Part shown: positions 21,777-33,128 of the stretch, piece after piece
Layout: each line of letters opens with the position of its first letter
Position numbering within the stretch: position 1 is the first letter of the stretch
Assembly: GCA_038277395.1 (NCBI GenBank)
Contig: CM076191.1
Location: 98,629,588-98,693,587, forward strand
Length of the DNA: 64,000 nucleotides
Origin: Dryocosmus kuriphilus
Lineage: Eukaryota > Arthropoda > Insecta > Hymenoptera > Cynipidae
Reading direction: 5' to 3'
Program-made: the position numbers and the translations under genes
The notes under the pieces: generated by a model
What the model was told of the DNA's origin: nothing
The model's database searches: none
The model's input: the letters and a program-made list of their open reading frames with translations, nothing else

Positions 21777-22544
21777 GAAGTATGCGGAGTTGCGGCAGGA
21801 GATCGTGGCCGTGTGGTATACAATATTAATTCCATCTGTTATTTGTTAACATCAATCCAAGAATATCTAAAGATCTGGACGAAGTAATTGACTACTTTAG
21901 ACAAAGGCTCATGGTCCCTGTTGTTGGTAGACAGTTTTACGAAAAAAGTAAAAATATCTGTGCTAAAATACGATAATGGAAAAGTCTTTAAATGCGCGAA
22001 GTATAGAAAGATTTCCAATAGTTAGAAGGAGAAAGCAATACCAGAGTAGTACTTGCAACCTGTAAATGATTACGTTAGGGACTGGAGACGCACTGCAACT
22101 GCATTCGCGGCAACACTTTTTTCTTTTCAACGAATTTTACTTATTAAAAAATGTCAATATTCCGGATTCAATGTTCAAGGGATAATAAAACAACCCTTAA
22201 AGTAAATTCAGAAATATATCATAGTAAGTAAACGCATATTGTACTTATTTTGAAATCACTTCCCACCCTGATATTTTAATCAGAACATCTCCTGTGTTTT
22301 TGATCACTAAGGAATGCCATTTTCCTGGCTTCAATGTTTAAGGTATTGCATTCAGAGTAGTACTTGCAACCTGTAAATGATTACGTTAGGGACTGGAGAC
22401 GCACTGCAATATTATTATGTTTAAAATACTTAAGTAGTATATACGAAAACAGATGGAATTCAATGGGAATTTGAGCGACATTACAGTTTTTTGACATCTC
22501 GGCCAGCAGACTTAAGGGATGTTAAAGCATCCCCTAAAATATGC
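21777..22544 (+). other. Patchwork of short segments copied from the nest upstream
   Basis: In order the block contains: 21,777-21,816 identical to 18,386-18,425; 21,846-21,917 identical to 17,873-17,944; 21,923-22,137 matching 20,153-20,365 with one substitution and two extra T; 22,134-22,343 identical to 19,783-19,992; 22,353-22,409 identical to 20,272-20,328; and about 22,419-22,544 matching 21,151-21,277. All pieces are in the same orientation as their sources but the order is scrambled. Joins overlap by a few shared bases, for example AATTT at 22,133-22,137. The sources are the retrotransposon ORF, the palindrome and the host arm, so this formed after the nesting. Either template-switching repair or an assembly error could produce it. 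Confidence 0.85.
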
Positions 22545-22736
22545 CCGCCATTCATTTGAATCGCTCCAACACGCTTGGAAATGCTTTTTTGTTACCATAT
22601 TCGGCTTAAGAAAGTATGAAGGTACCATATCATACCTGGCGTCTTAGCGACTCTTGGTTATTGCCTTGCGCTGGATCACCCAGACGATCGAACTCGATGC
22701 TCCACGGGGCGCTGTGGTTCTCAACCGGCGGCTTCT

Positions 22737-23020
22737 ATATTACGTTTCAGTGATACATTTATTTTTAAGAATAAATTTCCCCACTTCCAAGTGTCTTCCA
22801 GATCAGGTACAAGTATCCAACATCCCCCGACCCCTTTTTCATCTGGTTTTCTCCCTTTCGCACTGACCTCCATTAATGGATAATTAATGGTCAGTGAGAA
22901 AGGGAGAAAACCAGCTGGAAAAGGGGTCGCGGGATGTTGGGTACTTGTATCTGATCTGAAAGACACTTCGAAATAGAGAAATTTATTCTTAAAAATAAAT
23001 GTATCACTGAAACGCAATAC
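22737..23020. mobile_element. 284-bp palindromic MITE
   Basis: Two ~140-bp arms meet at about 22,880 (TCCATTAATGGATAATTAAT). Matching pieces include GTTTCAGTGATACATTTATT with its inverse near the right end, and AAAGGGAGAAAACCAG. The arms differ at several sites. No coding capacity; open frames on either strand are by-products of the palindrome. Confidence 0.8.
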
Positions 23021-24588
23021 AGTAGCATCCAGTCAAACTCATAGAGGTTAGTTCACGATATTTGTTTATTAAAAAAAATTGTTTAAAAAAACCTTCCCCC
23101 TCATTTTTTCTTCTAAGTTTTTCACAAAGAAGGCCTTTTGAGCCATTTTCTGCGAAAAAAAACCCCATTTTCGAAAAAGACCGAGTACGGAAGTTTTACC
23201 AAATTTATAATACTATTGGTATTATTACTTCCTAAACTTTTTTTAAAAAATCCCCAAAAATTTGTTTACAGTGCATCTTTTATAACACGAAATTCGGCTT
23301 ACCTACTTACTACAAAAAATACTACTAAACAAAATACTGAAAAATCCTACTTTCAAAATACCCGCACAAAAACCCGGACACATTCAAAAACCCTGTAGGT
23401 CAAAAGTCGTATGCCTTAAAAAGAGGAAATGACCGGGGACATTCGGACGGATGGTCATCCTTTTACTTATCAATTTATGAGAGGGTGTCTGAGGTCCTCA
23501 AATTTCCCCCCCCCCCCCCCCCCCCCCCGATTCCATTCTGAACATTTCAAGAGGGAAAACAATTTTATAAGTAATCATACATACGCTAAAGAAACTGTCA
23601 CACTGACAGAAAAAATTTGCGGAAACATGCTAAAATGTGAATTATGGGCAGAATGAATAAGAAATAAGTGGATTATTATTATTAACAGTAATAATTGGAG
23701 TCCTAATCACGAACCTCTTCAAGTGTAGTGATGGTCTGTCTGCATTGAGGCATTCGAGAGACGAAAGTAGAGGTTGTCGGCGAGTTGTAATCCTCCCTTG
23801 TCTCCTCGAGGAATTCACTGACTGCGATCAATCCTGGCATTTTTCGACTTAGGACTTATTCCCAGCTCATTCGTTATTTCGTTGGACCACTTCCGCTTCC
23901 AGCACTGTGAGTAATTCTAATTCCGCGGAGCCTATCCCTGTGTCTTTAAGAAAAAGAACACGAACTCCAGGGTGACTGATACTGCATATATCACTAAACA
24001 ACTGTCCTTAGTGTCATCGCATACCTTTTCCTTTCCTCTTCCGTACGATCTTCTCTTTTGTATAATAATATCTATAATAATCTCGCAATGATTCTCTATT
24101 CTCTGCCTTTCTTTAATTCCCTTTCGATTGGCAAAATAGTCTCAACCTGCTTTTACTGGCATGACATTTCGCCAGTCTCGCCCTCAGGATCACCCATTTC
24201 TCCGAATAAAGTTAACGTATCCTTTTTCTGAAAAAATTAGCGCCCCGTGCAGACCGTCAGACGGAAAGTCTCAAAGATATCACGCAACTGTCATCTGCTG
24301 TCACCGAAACATTCGGTTTACGGTAACCACAAACCACTTTTTCGCAGGCACAAATCACGACGTTTTCTGTTCTATCTGATCAATGAGTGCGACCATGGCT
24401 GTATGAAATACGAATCATGATCTCTGAATACGTTTGAAAAAAAGTTAACCAATGCGAAGCACTCTGTTGACGGAAACCGTATGTGATAAGTGAAAGGACT
24501 AGTCGACCTTTTCTTTAGGTATGTCACGTGGTGACGTAACTTCAAAGATGTCTGCAAGCCGAGGGTCAAACAATAATTTCAATCGCCC
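23021..24588. other. Spacer, no gene recognised
   Basis: Low-complexity A/T-rich text to about 23,400, a C run of 23 at 23,506-23,528, and then more mixed sequence with pyrimidine-rich stretches (23,990-24,130). Short open frames here (86, 75 and 72 codons) show no motif. I cannot assign origin. Confidence 0.35.
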
Positions 24589-27500
24589 CCGGGCACTCAG
24601 CCGAAAATACACGGCGAAAAAGTGTCATGAATGATGACTAGTGCCCAGCAGAGGCGCTGACTGTTCATGGGGCTTAAATGTATTGAAATGCATGGAGAAA
24701 ATCGTGAAAATTTAATTTTCTCTTAATAAAAGCTACTTGATCAAACTTTTTTCCACTAGATATAAATGTAGATAGTTTCTAATATTATTTAAAGCAAGTT
24801 ATACTGTTAAAGAAGGGAAAATATTTGACTTTGAGGCGAAAACTCGCATCCCTCGCATCCAATTCTTGGCGGGAAATTCAAATAAATACCTCTTATACCT
24901 TCAATTAAATTATTACCTATATTAATATTACATTGCTAATTGTTAATAATAGATTTTAGTTTTATACAAAATTGTTTTGAATTATTTAACAATAAAATTA
25001 TATGTATACAGTTATTTAAATTTCGTCAAATGAAATTGCAATATAAGATCAATTAAATTGTAAAAATAATAATGTAAATAATCTCATACTAAATTTTGAA
25101 CGGAAATTACATTTATTTAATTCAGAGTTTGTATTTTATGTAGTTTTTAATTAAAAAGTTGCATCTCCAGTTTTTTTTTGTAGAAATGATTTTGGCATAA
25201 GGAATGGGAAGTTGAAAAAAGTAAGAAAGTATAGATTTTATAAAATTCCTTTATCAGTCGCAACGAACGCAGATCTTTCTAATTAATAATGATCAATAAA
25301 CTATTTTTATTAAAGCTCGTGTTCATAGAAGTGCCCATATTTATGAGTATCTATATTTTTTTGGTTTTGAGTCATTTTAAATGTATTAAAAAATAAATAT
25401 ATAAACAACGTAATGCTTAATTAAATAAATATTTTTTAATGGTTCAAAACAAATAATAAACATGTGATTTTTTAAACTCATTTTTCACATTTTGTACTAA
25501 AATTTTTAGTATCTATAGCTTTAACTTTAAGTCTAAGTTGTAGTTAATTTAGAAGCTTTTTTCTTCTCTACGTTTATTCGTTTAACATCAGCCATTTTCA
25601 ATTTTGCAAAATGGCGCATTCTATTTTGCAAATAGTAGCTACTGACGTACGCATATGTCTTCAGCATGGTCGGAACAAGGATAGTCGAGTTCCTGATATG
25701 CAACTTCATTAACTACGAGTTCAAAGACATTGCTATATTTGCAGTGTTTAGCAAAGGATTTTTCGACTTTTTGCAAAAAATGGAACAATCGCTTGTTTGG
25801 ATGTTCTATTTGATAGAGTTTATCTTCATGCTCGTTGTTATTATTTAAGAAAGTGCTGACTCTGACAATCGGATATTTCTCTATGTTAATTGATTTTTCT
25901 TTCGAATAAAAAAATCCATTGCGGCAGGCTTCACACTTGGTGAATTGTTTTATGTTTTTTGAAACTTGTCCTGTAATAAATTACATCAGACAATCAATGA
26001 CGAGTGGTAGATCATAATCGTGGTACACTGCGTTAATGAAGTCTTCAAAAGAACTGTCTTCCTTATGTATTACGACGTTTAATTTCTCTTTGATCTCCTT
26101 AATAACAGAAAACTTCTTCTCGGGCTTAAAAATTTCTTTTAATCGTGACATTGTCATCAAAGGTTGAGTGGGTGTTTCGTCAGGAACAGAACAATTTCCA
26201 GTTTTTGGATGTTTCAAAACACTGAAAAGTGTTAGGATTTTGTAAATCTGGAGGAATGTTGGAGTAGCAGGATGGTCATTCGTTCCTCCAGCTAAGCGAA
26301 CGGTTCCGAAGAACCTCTAAACAAAGTAAGGATATGGATGAGGAAATTTCATTTTTATTTTTATATCGACTATGCCTGGATTTTCCTGGACTTTTAAATA
26401 AATCGTTAAAGTAGAAAAGAATTTAATCAAGATTATGTTATCATGATTTTAATTTTAAAAAGCTGACAATACCTATACTTAAATTCGAGAAACGTGGCAT
26501 TAATTGTAAAAATTCGTAGAAATATAAATTCAATTCCGATGCTTAATCTAACAGTGTAGACACTTAAAATTGCTTAGGAAGAGCGGAAAAATCGAGGCAA
26601 TAATCATTTAAAAACAAATGTATAAAATTCTTGGTGTATAGCCAAGGAAATAAAAATTAATTTAAATGAGTAAAAAGATAAGTAAATCAAATAAAAAATT
26701 AACATTTATCCGATTGACTCAAGTACCTCCAGAGAATCTTGATTTATTCTGCCCGTGTAGACTGCATTCATCTTTAAATCCTGGAGCAAATATTTTGTTA
26801 AGTCCAAAGTAGAATTTAGTGTCATTTTTAGTCCTTCGGCGGTCTGTGGAGTAAGAAAGTCAGTTGGGCGGAGTGAACAGTTGTTGACTTTTTCTTCCCA
26901 AGCGTTCAACCAGTGTAAGCAATCTTCTAAAATCTAAAAGAATTATTTAAAATCGATTAAAAATAAATTAATTAATTAAATTTATATTATTTAAAATTAA
27001 TCAATGAAAAGTAAATCATTACAAAAATATTGATCCTATTGACCTCCTTCACTAAAAGTTTTATTTAAAGCATCGAACATATCGTTCAGCAGGGTGCAGA
27101 ATCGCTCAGTACTTTCTGAATGCTTCAGCCTCTCATCAAATTTTCGGTAAAACTGCAGACCTCGAGCAACCGATTTACTAAAGATCTGTACAAGGTAATA
27201 ATTAATATAATATATTAATATAAATAGTATAATAAAGCAATAATGATATTAATTAAAGAAGAAATAAAAATTAAAAGGAACATTTACTTGAACGGCAAGA
27301 GACACTCGCATTTTCAGCATGCTCTTATTGGCGATGTCGATGTGAGCTTCGGTTAGCTTTGGACAAATTCTCGCAGTTATTGGTTGCGCTTTATCCAGGT
27401 CAAATAATACCTTAAAGTATGCCCACTTTATTTCCTCCTGTTCTGGATGAACCTGTAATTAATTTTTTTGTTATTCTCTAAAGTTTCAATTTATATTTTT

Positions 27501-30155
27501 AATATTGTGTTTGTGTATTATCGTACCTTTAATGTTCCAATGTTTGCTAGACGATTTCGGATGCACTTCATTAAATGAGGAGTATCTCAGAAAAAGAAAA
27601 ATTTACGCTGATCATTCAAAGGATGCATAAAAAAATTCTTAAATTTTTCTATTTTTTCACTGCAACCCATCGTGTCCCACATTTTTCTGTTAGGAGAACC
27701 TCCATCAGAAATAACTCCATGGATCTTGACTCCTGCATTTTCAAGTAGCACAATTGCTTGCACTACAATTTTGACTAGCTCTTCGCCATGGACTAGTCCT
27801 TTTGATGCGAAAACTGAAATGGGCTGTGCATAATTATCATATAAGTGTTGGAAAATTAATACCAGCGCATGATCAGCCATTTCAGTTTCCACATTTTTTG
27901 GAGCATTATCTCCAAGATTAGTCACTCCTTTGAAGGTCATTGATTTCTGATCTAGGAGTAAACTTTTCCTAGTGCCCATCTCGTCCAGCAGTAAGACTCC
28001 ATGTAGTTGTTTTCCGTTTTTTTGAGAAAAGTATTCTTTGAAAATCTCAAAAAATTTCGGATCAAATTCACAAGGACAATCCATTTGTGCCAAATATCTG
28101 TAAAAACATTTTTTAATTATTTCAAAACAATTTTATATTTTATTATATTAGCATTTTGATTATTTTAAACTTAAAATATTTATAAAGTTTAGTTAATTTA
28201 TCTTATTTTACCACTAAAAAAAGGTTTATTATTGATATTTACCTTCTAATATTTCTTTCACAAGGAATGGGCAATACTTTTAGATCACGTATCATCCGAT
28301 ATGTTGCGGGTGATCGCATGTGTAGAAGGAGGCATAGCACAATCCACTCGCTCGAAAATCTTCGACCTCTCCCATCTTCTGCTTTTGAGGCTTTCAAAAT
28401 CTCTTGCATGGCAATTTTTTCATTGTGACTAATATTTTTGATTTTAATAATTAAATCATTCATAGTATTTTCTTCCACAAGCATCATTTTATTTTGAGAT
28501 TTATGAATAATTGCCTTTAACAAACGAGCAGATGTTTGAGCACGTCCTTTTGCTCTTCCCTTGGCGTTTAGCTGTTTCTTCAATCGCAAAAGTCTCTCTC
28601 TCTCTTTCTTGGGCTCAAATCAGTAACACTTAAATAATTTGATCGCTTGTTTTTTTGCCTACGAATGATTTTTTTATTTAAAACAGCCTGAATTGATCTG
28701 CAAGCTTTGCAACAGACATCTTGATTTCCTGACAGCAACAGAGAACATTGCTTATGTCAAACAGCAACTGATTTTTCCGGGGTGCTCAGTAAATGCGGTG
28801 TATTTGATGTTAGAAGAACCTTGGCAAACTCCTCGTTGGTCAATCAGTTGTATAGCATTCTCTATTTGTTCAACTGAGGTCATTAAATTGTTTTCGATTC
28901 CGAAATCTTTGTGGTCGACATTAACACCATTAACTTTTATGAAAAGTCTCAAGGTGTTATCGAATGTCACCTCTTTTTCACATATCGACTGTACGCGACC
29001 ATTTGCATCTTTCTTGCCATATAGTTTATGGTAACTTATGGCTAGACTTTTATTGTCCTCCTTACTGCATGAAAATTTCGTTCTCCCCCACGAAATCGGG
29101 ATAGAAATACTTTCTTTATCAGAAAGTATTATCTGAAACAAATCAGGCTCTTGTGCAGGTTCCTCAGGTACCTCCTTAGGTTCCTTCTCAGGTTCCTCCG
29201 AAACCTCCTCAATTGTTTCTTCAAATTCGGTTTTCCTTTCTTTATATGAATTTGTTATTAAATTCACATCCTCAGCATGTCTCTTTCGACCCGATTGTCG
29301 ACATTCTTTCTCTGGTTGTTCCTTACGTCCAGGATTTATCGATGGCAAGGCACCTTTTGGGAGTCGAGGCCTTTCATAAGCACTCTAAAAAAATATGATG
29401 TCATCTATGAATATTTAAAGATTTAAACTTAAAAGTTAAAGTTATATATTCTTAAAAGAGAAACACTCCTACTTCAAAATTATAAAAATTAAAAGAACCT
29501 AGAATACACATGATTAAGATTTTCACTAAAAAAAATATTAACACGTAAAAATTAACGCCAAGATTATAGCTGATACTAAAAATTATATTGATAAATTGTG
29601 AAATGATATATTTCGTACATTTATTATTCAACGTCTTTTTTGTCTTTTTCATTTATAAAATGTAAAATCTTTCAATTTAAAAAATAAACAATGTACTTAC
29701 TCGTCCTAAAACCGTCGTTCCATCTGTCGCATAGGTCAATCTCTCATACAGAATGTCTTCGGGATTAAAATGTTTTGCCCAAACTGCATGACCAGGTTTT
29801 AACTTTATATCATCCCGAAGTATTGCAATCTGCCACAATTTTATCATTTTTTTATCACTGGGAACCGTAAACATTTGGAAAGTCTCGGAGCACGTCTTTT
29901 ACCCGGATTTACACCCATAAGCCACGCATTTCCTCATTTTTCACTTAATTATTTACACTAATATATCATAAAATCTTTACAATTTTTAAAAATACTCAAA
30001 ATAAAACGCTAAACACCTAATGTTTCAAATAAAAACATAAAAATCGTTCAAATCTGACAGTTTACAATGTTATTGTAGGACTCGTCGGCCTCATGAACAG
30101 CCAGCGTCTATGCTGGCCACTAGTCATCATGACACTATCAACTCAGAGTGCCCGG
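24589..30155 (-). mobile_element. P-superfamily DNA transposon (inactive)
   Basis: Imperfect inverted ends, about 24,589-24,671 and 30,089-30,155, share CCGGGCACTC, AGTGTCATG, ATGATGACTAGTG, CCAGCA and GCTGTTCATG. On the minus strand the right end includes CATGATGACTAGTGGCC, which starts like the CATGATGA of the Drosophila P element. Similarity extends outside CATGATG, so the true outer edge is unclear and I found no 8-bp duplication. A seven-exon transposase gene fills 25,981-29,937. The 1.3 kb between its stop and the left end is AT-rich and non-coding. Confidence 0.75.
25981..29937 (-). pseudogene. P-element-like THAP transposase, seven exons, several lesions
   Basis: P transposases bind DNA through a THAP zinc finger and cut with an RNase-H-like domain. 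Exons inferred from frame and GT/AG sites: 29,937-29,701; 29,384-28,243; 28,097-27,527; 27,452-27,288; 27,185-27,044; 26,926-26,727; 26,316-25,981 (about 930 codons). Exon 1 starts MRKCVAYGCKSG then a TAA (near 29,900), and continues to the THAP end VWAKHF, where Trp replaces the usual zinc-binding Cys. Exon 2 is acidic (EEPEKEPKEVPEEPAQEP), then Cys-rich, then GRRFSSEWIVLCLLLHMRSP. Exon 3 holds catalytic Asp in HGVLLLDEM and VISDGGSPNRKMW, then a TGA before DTPHLMKCIRNRL. Exons 6 and 7 join INQDSLE to RFFGTVRLAGGTNDHP, the third acidic site. Frameshifts near 28,750 and 28,600, the latter at a GA run. Dead, but gene structure is clear. Confidence 0.85.
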
Positions 30156-30209
30156 TGGCTGATTTCAACCAGAGATGAAGTGGGAGACGACCGATGCCAT
30201 GGTACAAGT

Positions 30210-31049
30210 TTCTACCAGTCCTATGCATCGCCCGTGTATGTGTATGTGGTAGTTGTTTCCTTAGCATCCGGAGGGGTATCGTAGTTCAAATAATTCCAAT
30301 AGATGGCGCTCCGATCAGGTAGTCCGGTTTTTGCATTGTGATGTATACAAAAAATACTAAAATTAATTAAAAGCTTGATAGTTTCAATGAATATAAAAGG
30401 AAGAACATAGTTTTTAGTAACAATAAGAGTAGCTGTAATTATTAATCCAAAACAATTCATGAAAACATGTAATTTAATATTAGGAAAATTGAATATAAAG
30501 ATGAGTATTTTGAAAACATTTTGAATTGTGTATTTATATTTTTATATTGTTTATTCTGTTAACTTAATTAATTATTTTATAAACAAATGTAATTGTTACA
30601 ATTTTCAAACATCAATTGATAATATTATTTAATTAATAGTAGTAACAATAATATTTAAACAATAATAATTAGCCTTATAATCTACTTTTTTATTAATGCA
30701 TCTAAACATTTCCTCTATTCAAAAAATAAATATATTTATATATAATTTATTTATAATAAATTGTATATAAATTAATTTTTGTAAAAATTGCATCAAAATA
30801 ATTTGCAATTAAGAAAAATGATTTATTGAATATATTTATATTTGATATATTATTGAAGACGCTTATAATAATTGGAAGGGATAACTGACGTACAGCCCGG
30901 AGCTACACATCTTAATCCCATAATTTCGCAACAAACTTTTAATCCTTTTATCACAATAAATAATTCACTCGGCTAGGATATTTACCGTTTTTACGAATAC
31001 CGCCAATACATAAGCTACATAAGAATGCAAAAACCGCAAAAACAAGACA

Positions 31050-31114
<65 letters not shown>

Positions 31115-31455
31115 ATAAGTCATATTTGTACAATTGGTACAATTCAAAATGTTTTCATAATACTCATCTTTATATTCAATTTTCCTAATATTAAATTACA
31201 TGTTTTCATGAATTGTTTTCGATTAATAATTACAGCTACTCTTATTGTTACTAAAAACTATGTTCTTTCTTTTATATTCATTGAAACTATTAAGTTTTTA
31301 ATTAGGTTTAGTATTTTTTCTATACATAACAATGCAAAAACCGGACTACCTGATCGGAGCGCCATCTATTGGAATTATTTGAACTACGATACCCCTCCGG
31401 ATGCTAAGGAAACATAAAAAGTGGGGGCGATGCATAGGGCTGGTTTCAACTAAAA
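30210..31455. mobile_element. 1.2-kb element with ~290-bp inverted ends
   Basis: The left arm (about 30,210-30,500) and right arm (about 31,150-31,455) are inverse copies, sharing CTATGCATCGCCC, CTTAGCATCCGGAGGGGTAT and GCGCCATCTATTGGAATTAT. The middle is AT-rich and includes an (AT)n run. Matching short open frames on opposite strands are mirror images of the arm, not genes. It directly follows the P-like element. Confidence 0.75.
31056..31110. repeat. (AT)n microsatellite
   Basis: About 27 AT dinucleotides inside the inverted-repeat element; it creates a spurious YIYIYI open frame. Confidence 0.95.
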
Positions 31456-31475
31456 TTTAGTGGCGCCCTCCTCTG

Positions 31476-32117
31476 CTGCAAATTCCTATATAGTCTCCTG
31501 TAAAGGATCCTATAAAGCGACCTATGTATTTATCTTTACAGGATCCTATATAGGATCCTACGTGGGTGTTTCCTTCTAGGTAGTACCTATAGGATTTGGC
31601 ACAGGATCCTATATAGTTCTTGGTACAGGATCCTGCGTAGGATCCTATATAGGATCCTATGTAGGATCCTACATAGGAACACATATTTTAAAAATTATTT
31701 TCAAAAATAAAATAAAATGATGCGCAGTAGTTTCCTGTAAGAGCTACAGTTGCGCAGTAGTTTTTCTGGGCTGTTGGATTGACAAAGTACATATATAAAC
31801 ATAATTATATTTCCTTATTATTATTATTAATTTTAAAAATTTTAAATTAATTTATTAACTAAGTATATAACATTAGTATCCTATATAGGATCCTATATAG
31901 AATCCTACGTCATTTCCTATAGGTGGCACCTATAGGTGAAACATAAAGGATCCTATATAGGATCCTACGCAGGATCCTGTACCAAAAACTATATAGGATC
32001 CTGTGCCAAGTCCTATAGGTACTACCTAGAAGGAAACACCCACGTAGGATCCTATAAATATAACTACATAGGTCGCTTTATAGGATCCTTTACAGGAGAC
32101 TATATAGGAATTTGCAG
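31476..32117. mobile_element. 642-bp hairpin element built from TAGGATCCTA palindromes
   Basis: The ends are inverse: CTGCAAATTCCTATATAG on the left and CTATATAGGAATTTGCAG on the right. The arms (31,476-31,685 and about 31,876-32,117) contain eight and seven GGATCC sites, most inside TAGGATCCTA or ATAGGATCCTATAT. The whole thing is therefore a palindrome made of palindromes. The ~190-bp middle is AT-rich. Open frames reading YIGSYIGSY arise from the repeats. No transposase and no clear target duplication. Likely a non-autonomous DNA element. Confidence 0.8.
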
Positions 32118-32469
32118 TAGGGTCACTTCCGTGAACTACTTAGAAATGTACACGTTTTGCTTTGACGGTAAAACAGACGTCCTATCTTATTGACTGATAT
32201 ATGTACATGTATAATATTTAACCGAAGGCAGATGAACATTCGAACTTTACCATCCGAGTCATACAGTCGAGCAGTCGAATAACTTAAAATTAGAAAAATC
32301 CTCTGATCAATGCAAATAAAAACATAATAAAAATGCTTTTTATGTATGCATGTATATATATTTCAAAGATCATATTATGCCATTAAAGTATTTCTTTAAA
32401 TAATAAATTTAAACAAACATGTTTGATTTTTTTGAAAATATTTTCGGCGGATAAAACTGATAAAACCAG

Positions 32470-33128
32470 AACCTTTTGTCAAAAAAGGCTGGCTAACGAA
32501 CTTCAACTTTGATTTTTAAGTCATGAAAAAGTGGGTGAAAGTACATTCCAATCTAACGTCTTTCGAAACTTATGCGATATACAGACGTCAACGACGACGA
32601 CGATGGCAACAAGCCCGACAGACACCAACGTCAAACATGTTTTTTTCGGATTCAGGGGATCACGAAACGTCGAGATTTCGCGAAAGTCAGTTTTCACAGA
32701 AAACTAATACTTTCTCGTTAAGATGATATGTAATATAAAAATATGTTTGACCTTGCAAAAATAGGTTAAAACTAAAATTTTCACAATGCTCTACAGAGTA
32801 TTTTAACTGTATAATGAAAAATTCTGTTAGACCCTTCTTAAACGAACGTAAAATTAAATTTTTACATTCTCGTCTCAATGAGAAAGTATGTATATATCAT
32901 AGTTTTATGTGAAAACTGACTTTCGCGGATTTCATGAAATCTCGACGTTTCGAGATCCCCTGAATCCGAAAAAACATGCTTTACGTTCGAGTCTGTCTGT
33001 CGTTGTTGTTTTTCAGTACGATAACTTTTGAAGGACTAATCGGTTTGGATTGCACTATTTGGCACACTTCTTAAAGACGTAAAAAGAAAGGACGAGTTCG
33101 TTAACCAGTGTTTTTTGATCAAAGGTTT
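32470..33128. mobile_element. 660-bp imperfect inverted-repeat element
   Basis: Arms of about 260-280 bp mirror each other: GCTGGCTAACGAACTT with AGTTCGTTAACCAG, and TTTTTTCGGATTCAGGGGAT with ATCCCCTGAATCCGAAAAAA. The divergence between arms is notable in the outer third. No coding capacity. Confidence 0.75.

Noticed and set aside
31025..31417. 130-codon frame beginning with YIYIYI
   Set aside because: Created by the (AT)n run and the inverted-repeat arm.
31457..32193. YIGSYIGSY repeat protein on both strands
   Set aside because: Translation of GGATCC palindromes; the same text on both strands shows it is structural, not coding.
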